Origin: FEN-1297 sp963710735
GTDB lineage: Bacteria > Bacteroidota > Ignavibacteria > Ignavibacteriales > Ignavibacteriaceae
DNA: 64,000 nucleotides
NCBI GenBank assembly: GCA_963710735.1
Contig: CAVQBN010000012.1
Span: 124,001-188,000 of the forward strand
Reading direction: 5' to 3'
Under the pieces are notes generated by a model. That model did no database searches, was not told the DNA's origin, and worked only from the letters and a program-made list of their open reading frames with translations. Below, one piece after another: positions 47,258 through 56,270 of the stretch; within the stretch, counting starts at the first letter, position 1; every line of letters begins with the position of its first letter. Both the position numbers and the translations under genes were made by a program.

Positions 47258-48831
47258 AGGCCCTTTAGTTTATAAAATTTTCCATTTGAAAAGGTATAAA
47301 TTATCTTATTCTTCACCTCTGAAATGTTAATTGCAAGAGAACTAAGTTTGCCATTAGAATATTTTATCTTTGTAAATTTAATATTTTTTTCACCATTAAA
47401 AAGTATAAAATAATTGTTATCAGTTTGACTCATATAAATTTTACCAGAATCAATTTTTGTCCTTACTTCGTCATTCAGTTGATTGAGATAACTTTTTGTT
47501 AAATATTCAACATTTACACTATCATTTCCCCCTAAGTAATAATTAAATAGATAATTAAACCCAAGCTGGAAAATAGGAATATCATCAATCTTTGCCGGGA
47601 TAGTTAAAAAGACCGCTTCCTTATTTGCAACAATATCTTTTTTGTTTTTATTTATAAAAGTTTTAAGAATTCCAATGGATTTATTGGAATAATTAATCCA
47701 TAAGTTTTCCTTTTGAATTAATGCTAATGAATAAACAACAACTATTAAAATCGCCACAGTTAAATTTATTACTGATTTTTTAAGTGGAATTGTAAAAAGT
47801 AAATAAGCCAATGCGGCGGTAAATCCAATGGAAGGTAAATATAAATACCAGCGCATTAAGAGCCTGCTTGCAGGTGCAAGAGAGAACACAAAGAATAAAA
47901 TAAAGAACAATAAAAGGTAATCTTTTTTTCTGTATTTGAATAAAATTGTTAGAATACTGATTAATATTATACCACCCGAAAGGAGAAAAATTAATTTATT
48001 TCCGGCAATAAAACTTTGAATTTCCCTAATAAAAAAAGGAAACACTACTAAGCCTGTGAAAAGCAAATAATTTTTTAAAGCATCCATTATGCCAGCTGTA
48101 GAATGAGCATCCTTTGCAGTAAATAAATCATTATTGAACAGAATAATTCTTAAAAGAATAAATAATAATGCAATTAAAAAATAAGGAGCAGATTTCTTTA
48201 AACTTTTTTTAAAATCAAATTTTGAATCACTAAAGAAAAAATAAATTAATGCTATGATTAAAGGAAAACTGAAAGCCATTTCTTTAGAAAGCAATGCAAG
48301 AATAAAGAAAACTATGGAAGAAATTGTAACAGAAAATTTATTCCTTATAAAAGCTATCACACCTGCTAAGTAAAATAAAATCATTATTCTGTCGAAGAGA
48401 TCGGTATGCCATATAACGGCATAATCATGAATAGGGAAGCAAGCAAAAAAAAGTGCTCCAAACAAAGAGATATAATTTTTGTTTGGAATTTGTAATAGTG
48501 AAAAAATAAAAAAATAAACAAGAACAGATGCAGTTGCATGGAGTATAAGGTTAAAAATTCGATAACATTTGTAATCGTATTTAAAATAGTATGAAATGAA
48601 ACCGGATATCATATCCGGTAAAGGGCGATAATAATAACCATCATAATCTTTTTTATTGAATAGAGTATACAGCTTGTTTAATGATGGAACCTCATTTCGC
48701 TGAATAAAGGAAATTTCATCACTTATTAGAGGGATTTTAGTTGTAGGAAGATATATGGAGGCTGCAAAAATAAATATAAATAAAGCTGATAAAAATTTTT
48801 GCCTGTCGATTAAATAAGTTTTTAAAGTCAT
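47254..48831 (-). CDS. Multi-TM protein of GT-C glycosyltransferase type
   Basis: A 525-residue integral membrane protein with about eleven helices in the first 390 residues and a soluble C-terminal domain. An acidic pair in the first external loop (PLISDEISFI, about residues 34-43) and the helix pattern resemble GT-C glycosyltransferases of the ArnT/PMT type, which use lipid-linked sugars. YYRPLPDMISGFI and CFPIHDYAVIWHTDLFDR are further features. A sugar-transfer role is inferred only from topology and the acidic loop. It overlaps the PorZ-like gene by four bases (ATGA), so the two are translationally coupled. PorZ acts on anionic lipopolysaccharide-bound cargo, which makes a surface-glycan role attractive but unproven. 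Confidence 0.7.
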   Translation of the reverse strand: MTLKTYLIDRQKFLSALFIFIFAASIYLPTTKIPLISDEISFIQRNEVPSLNKLYTLFNKKDYDGYYYRPLPDMISGFISYYFKYDYKCYRIFNLILHATASVLVYFFIFSLLQIPNKNYISLFGALFFACFPIHDYAVIWHTDLFDRIMILFYLAGVIAFIRNKFSVTISSIVFFILALLSKEMAFSFPLIIALIYFFFSDSKFDFKKSLKKSAPYFLIALLFILLRIILFNNDLFTAKDAHSTAGIMDALKNYLLFTGLVVFPFFIREIQSFIAGNKLIFLLSGGIILISILTILFKYRKKDYLLLFFILFFVFSLAPASRLLMRWYLYLPSIGFTAALAYLLFTIPLKKSVINLTVAILIVVVYSLALIQKENLWINYSNKSIGILKTFINKNKKDIVANKEAVFLTIPAKIDDIPIFQLGFNYLFNYYLGGNDSVNVEYLTKSYLNQLNDEVRTKIDSGKIYMSQTDNNYFILFNGEKNIKFTKIKYSNGKLSSLAINISEVKNKIIYTFSNGKFYKLKGL

Positions 48832-48850
48832 ACCCGGAAAATAAAAGGAA

Positions 48851-49312
48851 TCAAATCTTTTTTGTTAAGTCTGCCATTTCAATTGCAGTTAAAGCAGCAT
48901 CCCAGCCTTTGTTCCCCGACTTTGTTCCTGATCTTTCAATTGCCTGTTCAATAGTGTCTGTTGTTAATACTCCAAAAGACACAGGAATTTTATACTTTAA
49001 CGAGACATCTGCTATGCCTTTGCTTGCAGTTCCAGCTACATAATCAAAATGAGGAGTTGCCCCTCTAATGACTGCACCCAAACAAATAATAGCATCGAAT
49101 TTTTTTTGTTCTGCTAATATGGCGGCAGTAAGGGGAATTTCAAAAGCACCGGGCACTTTAATAATTTCAATATTCTGATCCGGGCAATTATGCTTTTTAA
49201 GACAATCTAATGCGCCTTCTAATAATTTTTGTCCGATAAATTCATTAAATCTGCTTACAATAATAGCAAATTTAGAATTAGCGCAAGAAAAATTTCCTTC
49301 AATAATATTCAT
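48851..49312 (-). CDS. ribH: 6,7-dimethyl-8-ribityllumazine synthase
   Basis: RibH joins the ribityl-aminouracil and dihydroxybutanone phosphate to form lumazine, the penultimate step of riboflavin synthesis. The 153 residues show IVSRFNEFI, KVPGAFEIPLTAAIL, CLGAVIRGATPHFDYV (the phosphate-binding GAVIRG and the catalytic His region), VSFGVLTTDTIEQAIERSG and NKGWDAALTAIEM. Standard length. It is embedded in the Crp-led operon, between a PHP phosphoesterase and a membrane glycosyltransferase, away from other rib genes. Confidence 0.97.
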   Translation of the reverse strand: MNIIEGNFSCANSKFAIIVSRFNEFIGQKLLEGALDCLKKHNCPDQNIEIIKVPGAFEIPLTAAILAEQKKFDAIICLGAVIRGATPHFDYVAGTASKGIADVSLKYKIPVSFGVLTTDTIEQAIERSGTKSGNKGWDAALTAIEMADLTKKI

Positions 49313-49345
49313 AAAGTTTGAGATTATATTTTAAGTATTTTAAAT

Positions 49346-50176
49346 CTAAGCTGAATTTTTTAACAATCTTTGATGCATTGCTTCCACAACGGAAGCATTA
49401 ACATAATATTTACCGAGATTATAATCATCTTCTCTTTTACCGCCGTGGAAGTCTGATCCACCTGATTCGAGCAGGAAATATTCGTTTACAACTCCCCTGT
49501 AAAATTTAATTTGCTGAGGTGAATGTGAAGGATGAATTACCTCTATTCCATCCACCCCGGCAGTTATTAATTCTTTTAACAGAGATTCCGGCATAAATCC
49601 AGGATGCGCTATAAAACTTAAACCTCCGGCATCATTGATAATTTTGAAAGCGCTCTGCGGTGATAAATGAACTTTTTTTTCATAAGCAGGGCCTCCGTTG
49701 CCGATATATTTATTAAAGGCTTCATAGTAGGATGATATTAATCCCTTTTCAAGCATAGCTTGAGCTATATGCGGCCTTCCTACTGCGCTGCTTTTTGCCT
49801 TATCTAAAACATCATTAATGGAAAGATATAATCCCAAAGATTTGAGTTTGTCAACTATTCTTTCAGCTCTTCTTAGTCTTTCCTCTCTAAAGAAAACCAA
49901 ATATCGTTCTAGTTCGCTATTATCTGGTTCAAAAAAATAGCCAAGAATATGAATTTCTCTATCCTTAATATCGGAACTAATTTCAACTCCAGGGACAACA
50001 TCAACTCCGATTTCTTTTCCTATCTCTGCTGCTTGTGTAATACCAGCAATATTATCATGATCCGAAATGCCTAAAATATCTATCCCGGCATCCTTAGCTT
50101 TTTTTACTAGTTCTTCAGGAGAGTAGAAACCATCCGAGAACGCAGTGTGAGTATGTAAATCTACTTTCCCATTCAT
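49346..50176 (-). CDS. PHP-domain phosphoesterase (TrpH/RNase AM-like)
   Basis: A 276-residue PHP-family metal-dependent phosphoesterase. The metal ligands are visible as DLHTHTAFSDG (residues 6-16), ISDHDNIAG (37-45), VEISSD (about 65) and the C-terminal FIAHPGFMP and SGGSDFHGGKR. The YciV/TrpH branch includes RNase AM, which trims 5S rRNA 5' ends and degrades 3'-phosphoadenosine phosphate; this is the closest match in length and motifs, but substrate remains an inference. It lies 20 bases downstream of the Crp-like regulator gene. Confidence 0.92.
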   Translation of the reverse strand: MNGKVDLHTHTAFSDGFYSPEELVKKAKDAGIDILGISDHDNIAGITQAAEIGKEIGVDVVPGVEISSDIKDREIHILGYFFEPDNSELERYLVFFREERLRRAERIVDKLKSLGLYLSINDVLDKAKSSAVGRPHIAQAMLEKGLISSYYEAFNKYIGNGGPAYEKKVHLSPQSAFKIINDAGGLSFIAHPGFMPESLLKELITAGVDGIEVIHPSHSPQQIKFYRGVVNEYFLLESGGSDFHGGKREDDYNLGKYYVNASVVEAMHQRLLKNSA

Positions 50177-50196
50177 TTATGCTATTCTTAATTTTA

Positions 50197-50880
50197 TTAA
50201 CTAAATAATTCTTTAAATTTTTCATAGTCGATGATTCTTAATCGTGAACCATCAAGTTCCACCATACCTTTTTTAGCAAATGAATGCAAAGTCCTTGATA
50301 TAGTTTCTCTGGAAGTTCCTGCCATGTTTGCTAAATCATGTTGAAAGGGTAATTTTTCAATTTCAACTGTTCCCTGTTTAATTTTTCCTATATCGTCTGC
50401 CAGTTGAAGAATTACAGTTGCTACTTTTCCTTCCGCATCTTTAAGTGACAAAGATTTAATTTTCATGTCCGCAGATCTTAATCTTTGAGTTAATTCTTGA
50501 AGTAAAGCAACAGCAATTTCCGGATGACTATGCAGCAAATCAAGAAATTCGCTTCTCTGTATTATAAACAGTTCAGAATCTTCCATTGCTGTAACATTTG
50601 CTGAACGGGCAAGGCCGTCTAATATTGCCATCTCTCCGAAGAAATCAGATTCACCGAGAATAGTAAGAATAACTTCTTTACCATCATCGCTTACTCTTGA
50701 TACTTTTACTTTACCATTTATTATTACGAATAATGCAGAACCGGTTTCGTGTTCAAAAAGCACAACTGAGTCTTTTGTAAAAGACTTTCTAATACCTAAT
50801 CTTGATATTTGTTCCAAGGTATTGTCATCTAAATCGGAAAAAATTGGTACATATTTAAGAAAATCGTTATTTTCTTGCAT
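50197..50880 (-). CDS. Crp/Fnr-family regulator of CRP type
   Basis: A 227-residue regulator. The N-terminal cyclic-nucleotide-binding beta-roll (residues 15-130) keeps the cAMP pocket pattern FFGEMAIL...LARSANV with Glu83, Arg92 and Ser93, matching Glu72, Arg82 and Ser83 of E. coli CRP. No Fe-S cysteines of the FNR type are present. The recognition helix AGTSRETISRTL (Arg191, Glu192, Arg196) carries the CRP base-reading residues. A perfect CRP box lies 170 bases upstream (51050), so autoregulation is likely. First gene of a six-gene minus-strand run (regulator, PHP, ribH, GT-C, PorZ-like, ABC-F). Confidence 0.93.
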   Translation of the reverse strand: MQENNDFLKYVPIFSDLDDNTLEQISRLGIRKSFTKDSVVLFEHETGSALFVIINGKVKVSRVSDDGKEVILTILGESDFFGEMAILDGLARSANVTAMEDSELFIIQRSEFLDLLHSHPEIAVALLQELTQRLRSADMKIKSLSLKDAEGKVATVILQLADDIGKIKQGTVEIEKLPFQHDLANMAGTSRETISRTLHSFAKKGMVELDGSRLRIIDYEKFKELFS

Positions 50881-51190
50881 TTTAATCCCTCATTATTAAT
50901 AGATTAAGTTGAAATATAAAGTGGAACTTAGTTAAAGTCAAACTTTGTAAATTCTCTTTATATAATAGCTTATAAATCATTAAAATATTAATGGATTTAT
51001 AATCACTTTATCTAAATTTTTTGCATGATTTGTAAACATTAAAACAACATGTGAGCGAACTCACAGTCTGCATCAATATGGCATAATTTAATAATGAAGC
51101 ATATAAGCTAAAAAACATTGCTTTTTTAGGTGTATGTATCTATTTTTACATTCTTAAAATTTTTAATCAAATTCTGGAGTTTAATACGCT
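50881..51190. other. Divergent intergenic region with a CRP box
   Basis: 310 bases between the Crp-like regulator (leftward) and the PpiD-like chaperone (rightward). It holds the CRP-type box at 51050-51065 and a weak palindrome near 50973-50998 (AAATCATTA and TAATGGATTT). No ORF of substance; a short frame from 51130 only shadows the chaperone gene. Confidence 0.6.
51050..51065. promoter_or_regulatory. Perfect CRP-type binding site
   Basis: TGTGAGCGAACTCACA: TGTGA-N6-TCACA, with dyad symmetry extending to TGTGAG/CTCACA. It lies about 170 bases upstream of the Crp-like regulator's start and 126 bases upstream of the PpiD-like gene, so it could control either or both. It matches the recognition-helix residues of the adjacent regulator. 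Confidence 0.75.
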
Positions 51191-53281
51191 ATGGCTATGA
51201 TGGCCAAAATGAGAAGTTTAGCCCCGGCCTTTATTATTGGAGTCGGCGTTATTTTTGTCCTTTTTATGGTTGTTTCAGATTCAAATATTATGGAAGTATT
51301 TGGTGTACGAACTAACAACGTCGGCTCTATTAACGGTGAAAATATTACGTATAAAGAATTTATGAAAGCTATTGATACTGAAAGGGAAAATATAAAACAA
51401 CAAAAGGGTAAAGACGTTCCCGATGATGATAGTTTTCAATTTAGAGATCAGGTTTGGGATGCATTGGTTACTCAAACTCTTTTAGCGCAGCAAGTAAAAA
51501 AATATGGTATTTCAGTTTCGGATCAGGAAATAAGAAATATACTTTTAGGTCCAAACCCTCCTGAAGCCTTAAAAAGAAATTTTATTGACTCAACTGGAAA
51601 ATTTAATAGAAACGCATACATCAGCGCACTTTATAATACTCAGAATTCTCAAGCTCTTTTACAGTTTGAAGAATACATAAGACAAACACAACTGAATCAA
51701 AAACTACAGAGTATGCTGTTAGCATCATTAACGGTTAGTGATGCTGAAGTTAAAAGAAAATTTATTGATCAAACAACAAAAATGAATGATCAGTATGCAC
51801 TTGTAAGTTTGACAGAATTTCCGGATTCATTGATTAAAATTTCTGAAGATGATTTAAATAATTATTATAATTCACACCTCGATCAATATGGAATTAAAGC
51901 GCAACGAAAAGTAAGATATGTCCTTTTCCCATTTATACCATCTGCAGATGACTCTCAAAATGTTAAGTTAACTTTGGAAAGCATTTTAAACGAAACTAAA
52001 ACAGAAGATACAACCAGTTTTAAAACCTTGGTGAAAACTTATTCTTCGGTTCCGTATTCAAAAGATACTTTATCAATTTCATCCTTTACAACAGATGCTG
52101 CTGACCAGCTCTTAAAGGCAAAACCAGGAACCATTATTGGGCCTGTTCAATCCAGGCAAGGCTACGACTTAATTCATTTAGTCGGAACCGTACCATCAAA
52201 GGAACCTGTAGTTAGAGCGTCTCATATTTTAATTAACCAATATGGAGATGATGCTAAGAACCTTGCTGAAGCTATGAAGATTTATGACCAAATTCAGAAA
52301 GGTGCAAGTTTTTCTGAAATGGCCAAAAAATATTCCAAAGATCCTGGAAGTGCAATTCGTGGTGGAGATTTAGGTTGGTTTGGTAAAGGACAGATGGTTC
52401 CTGATTTTGAAAAAGCTGCATTTGGTGGAAAAGTAGGAGTCGTTCAGAAACCTATTAAAACTAATTATGGTTACCATATTATAAAAGTGACCGGTAGATC
52501 CGATAAAAAGTATATTGTTGAACAAATTGTGAATCCTATAAAAACATCTACTACGACGGAGGACCAATTACTAAGCAATGCAAAAGATTTTAATTATATA
52601 GCAAATAAGGATGCATTTATAAAAGAAGCAAAGTTAATGAAGTATAATTTAAAGGAGACACCTGCATTTACAAAAGACGCGTATTATATTCCCGGAATCG
52701 GGGTTAGCAAAAACTTAATTAGTTTTGCATTTGATAATGATCTGAATTCAATAAGTGATCCTATAAGAACTACCGGCGGATATGTTGTCGCTCAAGTTTC
52801 AGATGTTATTCATGAAGGTGTAAAGCCGTTTGAGGAAGTTAAGAATTCGGTTAAACCTCTGGTTATTAAACAGAAAAAATATGAACTCGCCCTGGAAAAA
52901 GCAAAAAATATTAAAAGTAAAGTTGGTGAAGATTTGACAAAAGCAGTTACTTTAGATCCCAAGGTAATTGTTAGTCAAACCGGACAATTTTCTGCAACTG
53001 GATCAATTCCAGGAATTGGTATGGATTATAACTTTATCGCACATTCTCTAAAGTTACCACTTAACAAAGTTTCAAATCCCGTAAAAGGGGAGCGTGGTTA
53101 TTTTCTAATAAAAGTACTTTCAAGAACACCTTTTGATGCTAAAAAATTTGCAATTCAAAAAAATGCTATTATGAATAACCTATTGGAACAAAAAAAGAGT
53201 GCTTTCTTTAGTGAGTGGCTTGCCAATCTTAAAAAGAATGCCGACATTGTTGATCATAGGAGCCAATTTTTCGGTCAATAA
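51191..53281 (+). CDS. ppiD: PpiD-like membrane-anchored peptidyl-prolyl isomerase/chaperone
   Basis: A 696-residue periplasmic folding factor anchored by one N-terminal helix (APAFIIGVGVIFVLFMVV, residues about 13-31). A SurA/PpiD-type chaperone region follows (NGENITYKEFMKAIDTE, VWDALVTQTLLAQQ), then a degenerate parvulin domain (about 215-335) and a well-preserved parvulin domain (about 340-440) with VRASHILI, RGGDLGWFGKGQMVPDFEKA and NYGYHIIKV. A third, less clear repeat is present near 600. It helps outer-membrane proteins leaving the Sec channel. GGAG lies 11 bases before the ATG. A strong terminator follows. It is divergent from the Crp-like regulator. Confidence 0.9.
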   Translation: MAMMAKMRSLAPAFIIGVGVIFVLFMVVSDSNIMEVFGVRTNNVGSINGENITYKEFMKAIDTERENIKQQKGKDVPDDDSFQFRDQVWDALVTQTLLAQQVKKYGISVSDQEIRNILLGPNPPEALKRNFIDSTGKFNRNAYISALYNTQNSQALLQFEEYIRQTQLNQKLQSMLLASLTVSDAEVKRKFIDQTTKMNDQYALVSLTEFPDSLIKISEDDLNNYYNSHLDQYGIKAQRKVRYVLFPFIPSADDSQNVKLTLESILNETKTEDTTSFKTLVKTYSSVPYSKDTLSISSFTTDAADQLLKAKPGTIIGPVQSRQGYDLIHLVGTVPSKEPVVRASHILINQYGDDAKNLAEAMKIYDQIQKGASFSEMAKKYSKDPGSAIRGGDLGWFGKGQMVPDFEKAAFGGKVGVVQKPIKTNYGYHIIKVTGRSDKKYIVEQIVNPIKTSTTTEDQLLSNAKDFNYIANKDAFIKEAKLMKYNLKETPAFTKDAYYIPGIGVSKNLISFAFDNDLNSISDPIRTTGGYVVAQVSDVIHEGVKPFEEVKNSVKPLVIKQKKYELALEKAKNIKSKVGEDLTKAVTLDPKVIVSQTGQFSATGSIPGIGMDYNFIAHSLKLPLNKVSNPVKGERGYFLIKVLSRTPFDAKKFAIQKNAIMNNLLEQKKSAFFSEWLANLKKNADIVDHRSQFFGQ

Positions 53282-53307
53282 AATTTGAATAAAAATTTAT
53301 TAACTTG

Positions 53308-53332
53308 CCCCCAATCATATAATGGTTGGGGG
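53308..53332 (+). terminator. Rho-independent terminator of the PpiD-like gene
   Basis: CCCCCAATCAT pairs with ATGGTTGGGGG (11 pairs, one G-U) across a three-base loop and is followed by TTTT. It starts 27 bases after the stop codon. Confidence 0.88.
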
Positions 53333-53388
53333 TTTTAATTTTTAAATATATATTAATATTAAAAATCATCTAAACAATTATTTTTTTT

Positions 53389-54102
53389 ATGATTAGTAAA
53401 TATTTAATCATTATTTTGATTTTGTTTACTTCCCTTAGCTTTGGTCAATATAATGGAAATTCATTTATGATTGGAGTAAATGGAGTTTATACTACTTCGG
53501 CAAAAATATATTTATATCCAAACTCGTCTGATGTTGTTCTCAGAAATACATCTTTCCCATTGTCGGATATTATCAATCCAGGTATTTTCTTTCGTTACAG
53601 GCTTAGCGATGATTTATTAATCGGTTTTAACATGGAGTATATGAAAAAAACTGAGAACGGAAGAAATTTAACAGTATTTTCAAATAATAAAACTGTAACT
53701 ATTGATGTTGAAGATGGATTTATAATGGTTCCATTTGAATTATCGTTGTATTATTTACTTCCTTTCTCAACAGAAAAATTTAAATTTTTAATGGGCGGTG
53801 GCGGAGCTTATTATTATGGGAAGCAAATAAGGAATTTTGGTGATGCTGGTGTGAAAAGTAGTGAAACTCATATTGCTTATGGAATACAAGTCTCAATTTC
53901 AATGGACTATTTAATTACTAACCGTATAAGTGTTCGCGGGGCAATGAAATTTAGGGATCCTCAATTTACAGTTAAAAATATTTATGATCATAAAATTGTG
54001 AATTATAATGGAAGCATTCTGGATTTAGCTCAAAATTCTTTCATTTCAAAGATAAATGTTGATGGGGTAACCTTTGAAGTAGGTGCTGATTATTCATTCT
54101 AA
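53389..54102 (+). CDS. Outer-membrane beta-barrel protein, hypothetical
   Basis: A 237-residue exported protein. The signal peptide (LIIILILFTSLSFG, cleaved before QYNGN) precedes a beta-strand-rich sequence with alternating hydrophobic residues (SFMIGVNGVYTTS, RYRLSDDLLIGFNMEYM, VPFELSLYYLLP) and ends in VGADYSF; a terminal Phe is typical of outer-membrane barrels. An eight- to ten-stranded OmpW/OmpA-like barrel is likely. Function is unknown. It starts 56 bases past the chaperone's terminator and precedes aroK. Confidence 0.75.
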   Translation: MISKYLIIILILFTSLSFGQYNGNSFMIGVNGVYTTSAKIYLYPNSSDVVLRNTSFPLSDIINPGIFFRYRLSDDLLIGFNMEYMKKTENGRNLTVFSNNKTVTIDVEDGFIMVPFELSLYYLLPFSTEKFKFLMGGGGAYYYGKQIRNFGDAGVKSSETHIAYGIQVSISMDYLITNRISVRGAMKFRDPQFTVKNIYDHKIVNYNGSILDLAQNSFISKINVDGVTFEVGADYSF

Positions 54103-54206
54103 TTGTTTAAACAATAAATCTACTAATTATTGTAAGTTTTATAGTTAACTTTCTTAATCTTTGCTTCTCATTTAATTAATTTATTTTATTTAATAATCTT
54201 ACTTTT

Positions 54207-54740
54207 ATGAAGAATAAAATTTTATTTTTAGCCGGATTTATGGGTTCAGGTAAAAGCACAATAGGCCCTATTTTGGCTAATACAATGGGGTGGGACTATT
54301 ATGATCTTGACAAAGTTATTGAAGAAAAAATTGGTATGAAAGTATCTGAAATATTTGAAAAACTAGGTGAGAAATATTTTCGGAAAGAAGAAAAAGATAT
54401 TTTGAATGAATTGATTATAAAAGAGAACATTATAGTTTCACTAGGTGGCGGCACTATAGTGAACGAAGAAAATTTAAATTCTGTAAAAAATGCGGGCAAG
54501 TTAATCTATTTAAAAGTGTCTCCATCCATTGTTTATGAAAGGCTTCGATTTAAAAGAGACAGACCAATTTTAACTCTGGATGGAACAATCAATTTGGGTA
54601 AAAATGAATTTATAGATAAAATCTCTAAACTAATGGAAGCTAGAAAAAAATTTTATGAACAAGCAGACATAGTGATAGATACTGATAGTATTTCTATAGG
54701 ATTAACTGTTGATAAAATAGTTAAATTGGCAAATTATTAG
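54207..54740 (+). CDS. aroK: Shikimate kinase
   Basis: Shikimate kinase (177 residues) phosphorylates shikimate in aromatic amino acid synthesis. The Walker A loop is GFMGSGKST (about residues 10-18), the shikimate-binding DLDKVIEEKIG and the FRKEEKDIL segment follow, then LGGGTIV and the lid region FKRDRPIL. All catalytic residues appear intact. aroB follows 30 bases later on the same strand, as is common for this pair. Confidence 0.97.
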   Translation: MKNKILFLAGFMGSGKSTIGPILANTMGWDYYDLDKVIEEKIGMKVSEIFEKLGEKYFRKEEKDILNELIIKENIIVSLGGGTIVNEENLNSVKNAGKLIYLKVSPSIVYERLRFKRDRPILTLDGTINLGKNEFIDKISKLMEARKKFYEQADIVIDTDSISIGLTVDKIVKLANY

Positions 54741-54770
54741 AATAACTTTTTATTTTTTAAGGAAGATGTT

Positions 54771-55871
54771 TTGAATAAAATTAAAGTTTCTCTTAAAGAA
54801 AGCAATTATCCAATTTATATCGGAGAAAAAGCTTTCACAAAAATTCCGGAATTAATTAACAAATTAGAGTTGAATAAAAACATCCTGGTCATTGTTGATA
54901 AAAATGTTAATGCATTTCACGAGAGAAAAATCCATCAGGATTTAAAAAGTCTAAATGTTAAAAAAAATTTTTATCATTTAAACCCAGGAGAAAAAACAAA
55001 ATCGTTTAGTGAACTAAATAAGATATATTCTTTCCTTTTACAAAATAATTATGGAAGAGATAGTTTAATAATTTCTATCGGTGGCGGTGTAACAGGTGAT
55101 TTGGCTGGGTATGCGGCAGCAACATATATGAGGGGAATTCAGATCATACATGTGCCTACGACGCTATTGGCAGCGGTTGACAGTTCAATTGGCGGAAAAA
55201 CTGGAATTAATTTTGAAAAGAAAAAAAATATGATAGGTGCATTTTATCAGCCTAAGTTAGTTTTAATAGATACCGATTTTCTTATGACTTTACCAAAAGC
55301 AGAAATTACTTCTGGATTAGGTGAAGTTATAAAATATACTTTTTTAGCCGATTTAGATTTTTTCAAATTTGTAAATGAAAATCTTGAAAAGATATTTCTT
55401 TTAGAAGAAAAAAGCCTGAAAAAGACAATAATTGAGTCGGATAGAATAAAAGCGAATGTAGTTTCTCAAGATGAAAAAGAAACTGGGTTAAGGAAGATTT
55501 TAAATTTGGGCCATACTTTTGCTCATTCATTTGAAACGGAATTAAAATTTTCAATTAAACATGGGGAAGCTGTGATAGCTGGTTTAATTTGTGCTTTAAT
55601 ATTATCAAACAGATTAGGTTTTCTTTCGGATGAAGATTTAGAGAATTACTTGTTAATACCTTTAAAAGTAAAGCTTCCGGTAAAATTGCTTGGATTAAAT
55701 AGGAATAATCTATACAATATTATGTTACATGATAAGAAAAACAGAAATGGTAAAATAAAGTTTGTATTGCTTTCTAAAATTGGGAAGATCTTACTGGATG
55801 TTGAGGCTAGTAAGAAAGAATTATTTTATACGTTTGACGAAATGGGAAAAAGAATAAATTCACCGTTCTGA
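54771..55871 (+). CDS. aroB: 3-dehydroquinate synthase
   Basis: AroB closes the ring of DAHP to 3-dehydroquinate, the second step of the shikimate pathway, using NAD and zinc or cobalt. The 366 residues show the NAD site LNPGEKTKS and ISIGGGVTGDLAGYAAATYMRG, VPTTLLAAVDSSIGGKTGIN, SGLGEVIKYTFL, the metal His region ILNLGHTFAHSFE and KHGEAVIAGL. The start is TTG 54771, preceded by AAGGAAG. It forms a pair with aroK. Confidence 0.97.
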   Translation: MNKIKVSLKESNYPIYIGEKAFTKIPELINKLELNKNILVIVDKNVNAFHERKIHQDLKSLNVKKNFYHLNPGEKTKSFSELNKIYSFLLQNNYGRDSLIISIGGGVTGDLAGYAAATYMRGIQIIHVPTTLLAAVDSSIGGKTGINFEKKKNMIGAFYQPKLVLIDTDFLMTLPKAEITSGLGEVIKYTFLADLDFFKFVNENLEKIFLLEEKSLKKTIIESDRIKANVVSQDEKETGLRKILNLGHTFAHSFETELKFSIKHGEAVIAGLICALILSNRLGFLSDEDLENYLLIPLKVKLPVKLLGLNRNNLYNIMLHDKKNRNGKIKFVLLSKIGKILLDVEASKKELFYTFDEMGKRINSPF

Positions 55872-55954
55872 ACGCACTCTCATCCACAATTTAAGTTTAT
55901 GTGTTTTAATAATTTACTCACTTAAGAGTATTTATTTCGACAGGCTTTAAAATA

Positions 55955-55989
55955 AAACTGCCGGATTCGAGGGATAAATCCGGCAGTTT
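55955..55989. terminator. Strong 13-bp hairpin downstream of aroB
   Basis: AAACTGCCGGATT (55955-55967) and AATCCGGCAGTTT (55977-55989) form a perfect 13-base stem with a 9-base loop, 84 bases after the aroB stop. The plus-strand side lacks a T-run, but the minus-strand side is followed by T-rich sequence. It probably ends the aroKB transcript or acts in both directions. Confidence 0.6.
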
Positions 55990-56243
55990 CTGAGTGACAT
56001 TCTTGTGGAGGGATGTTATGCTTAAAACTATTTTCTATTTTCGCATAAGATATATCAACTGACATGCCAGAAGATTTTCCTTCGTTTATTATCATTTTTG
56101 AAGCATTAGTAATATTTAGATAATTATTACCTGTAATAATTACCGGACTATTTCCATTTTACCTTGTTATAGGATAATTATAGTACCAAATAATATAATT
56201 GAAAGATTTTTTATTAAAATTTTAGTTTCTTAAGAGAGGAGTC

Positions 56244-56270
56244 GGCGAGTTCTGAAGGATTGAACTCGCC
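56244..56270. repeat. Second GC-rich hairpin before nadA
   Basis: GGCGAGTTC (56244-56252) and GAACTCGCC (56262-56270), a perfect 9-base stem with a 9-base loop, in AT-rich surroundings. No T-run follows. It lies about 220 bases before nadA; its role is unclear. Confidence 0.5.

Noticed and set aside
51130..51315. Short frame overlapping the PpiD-like start
   Set aside because: Out-of-frame reading of the N-terminal coding region; no recognisable protein.
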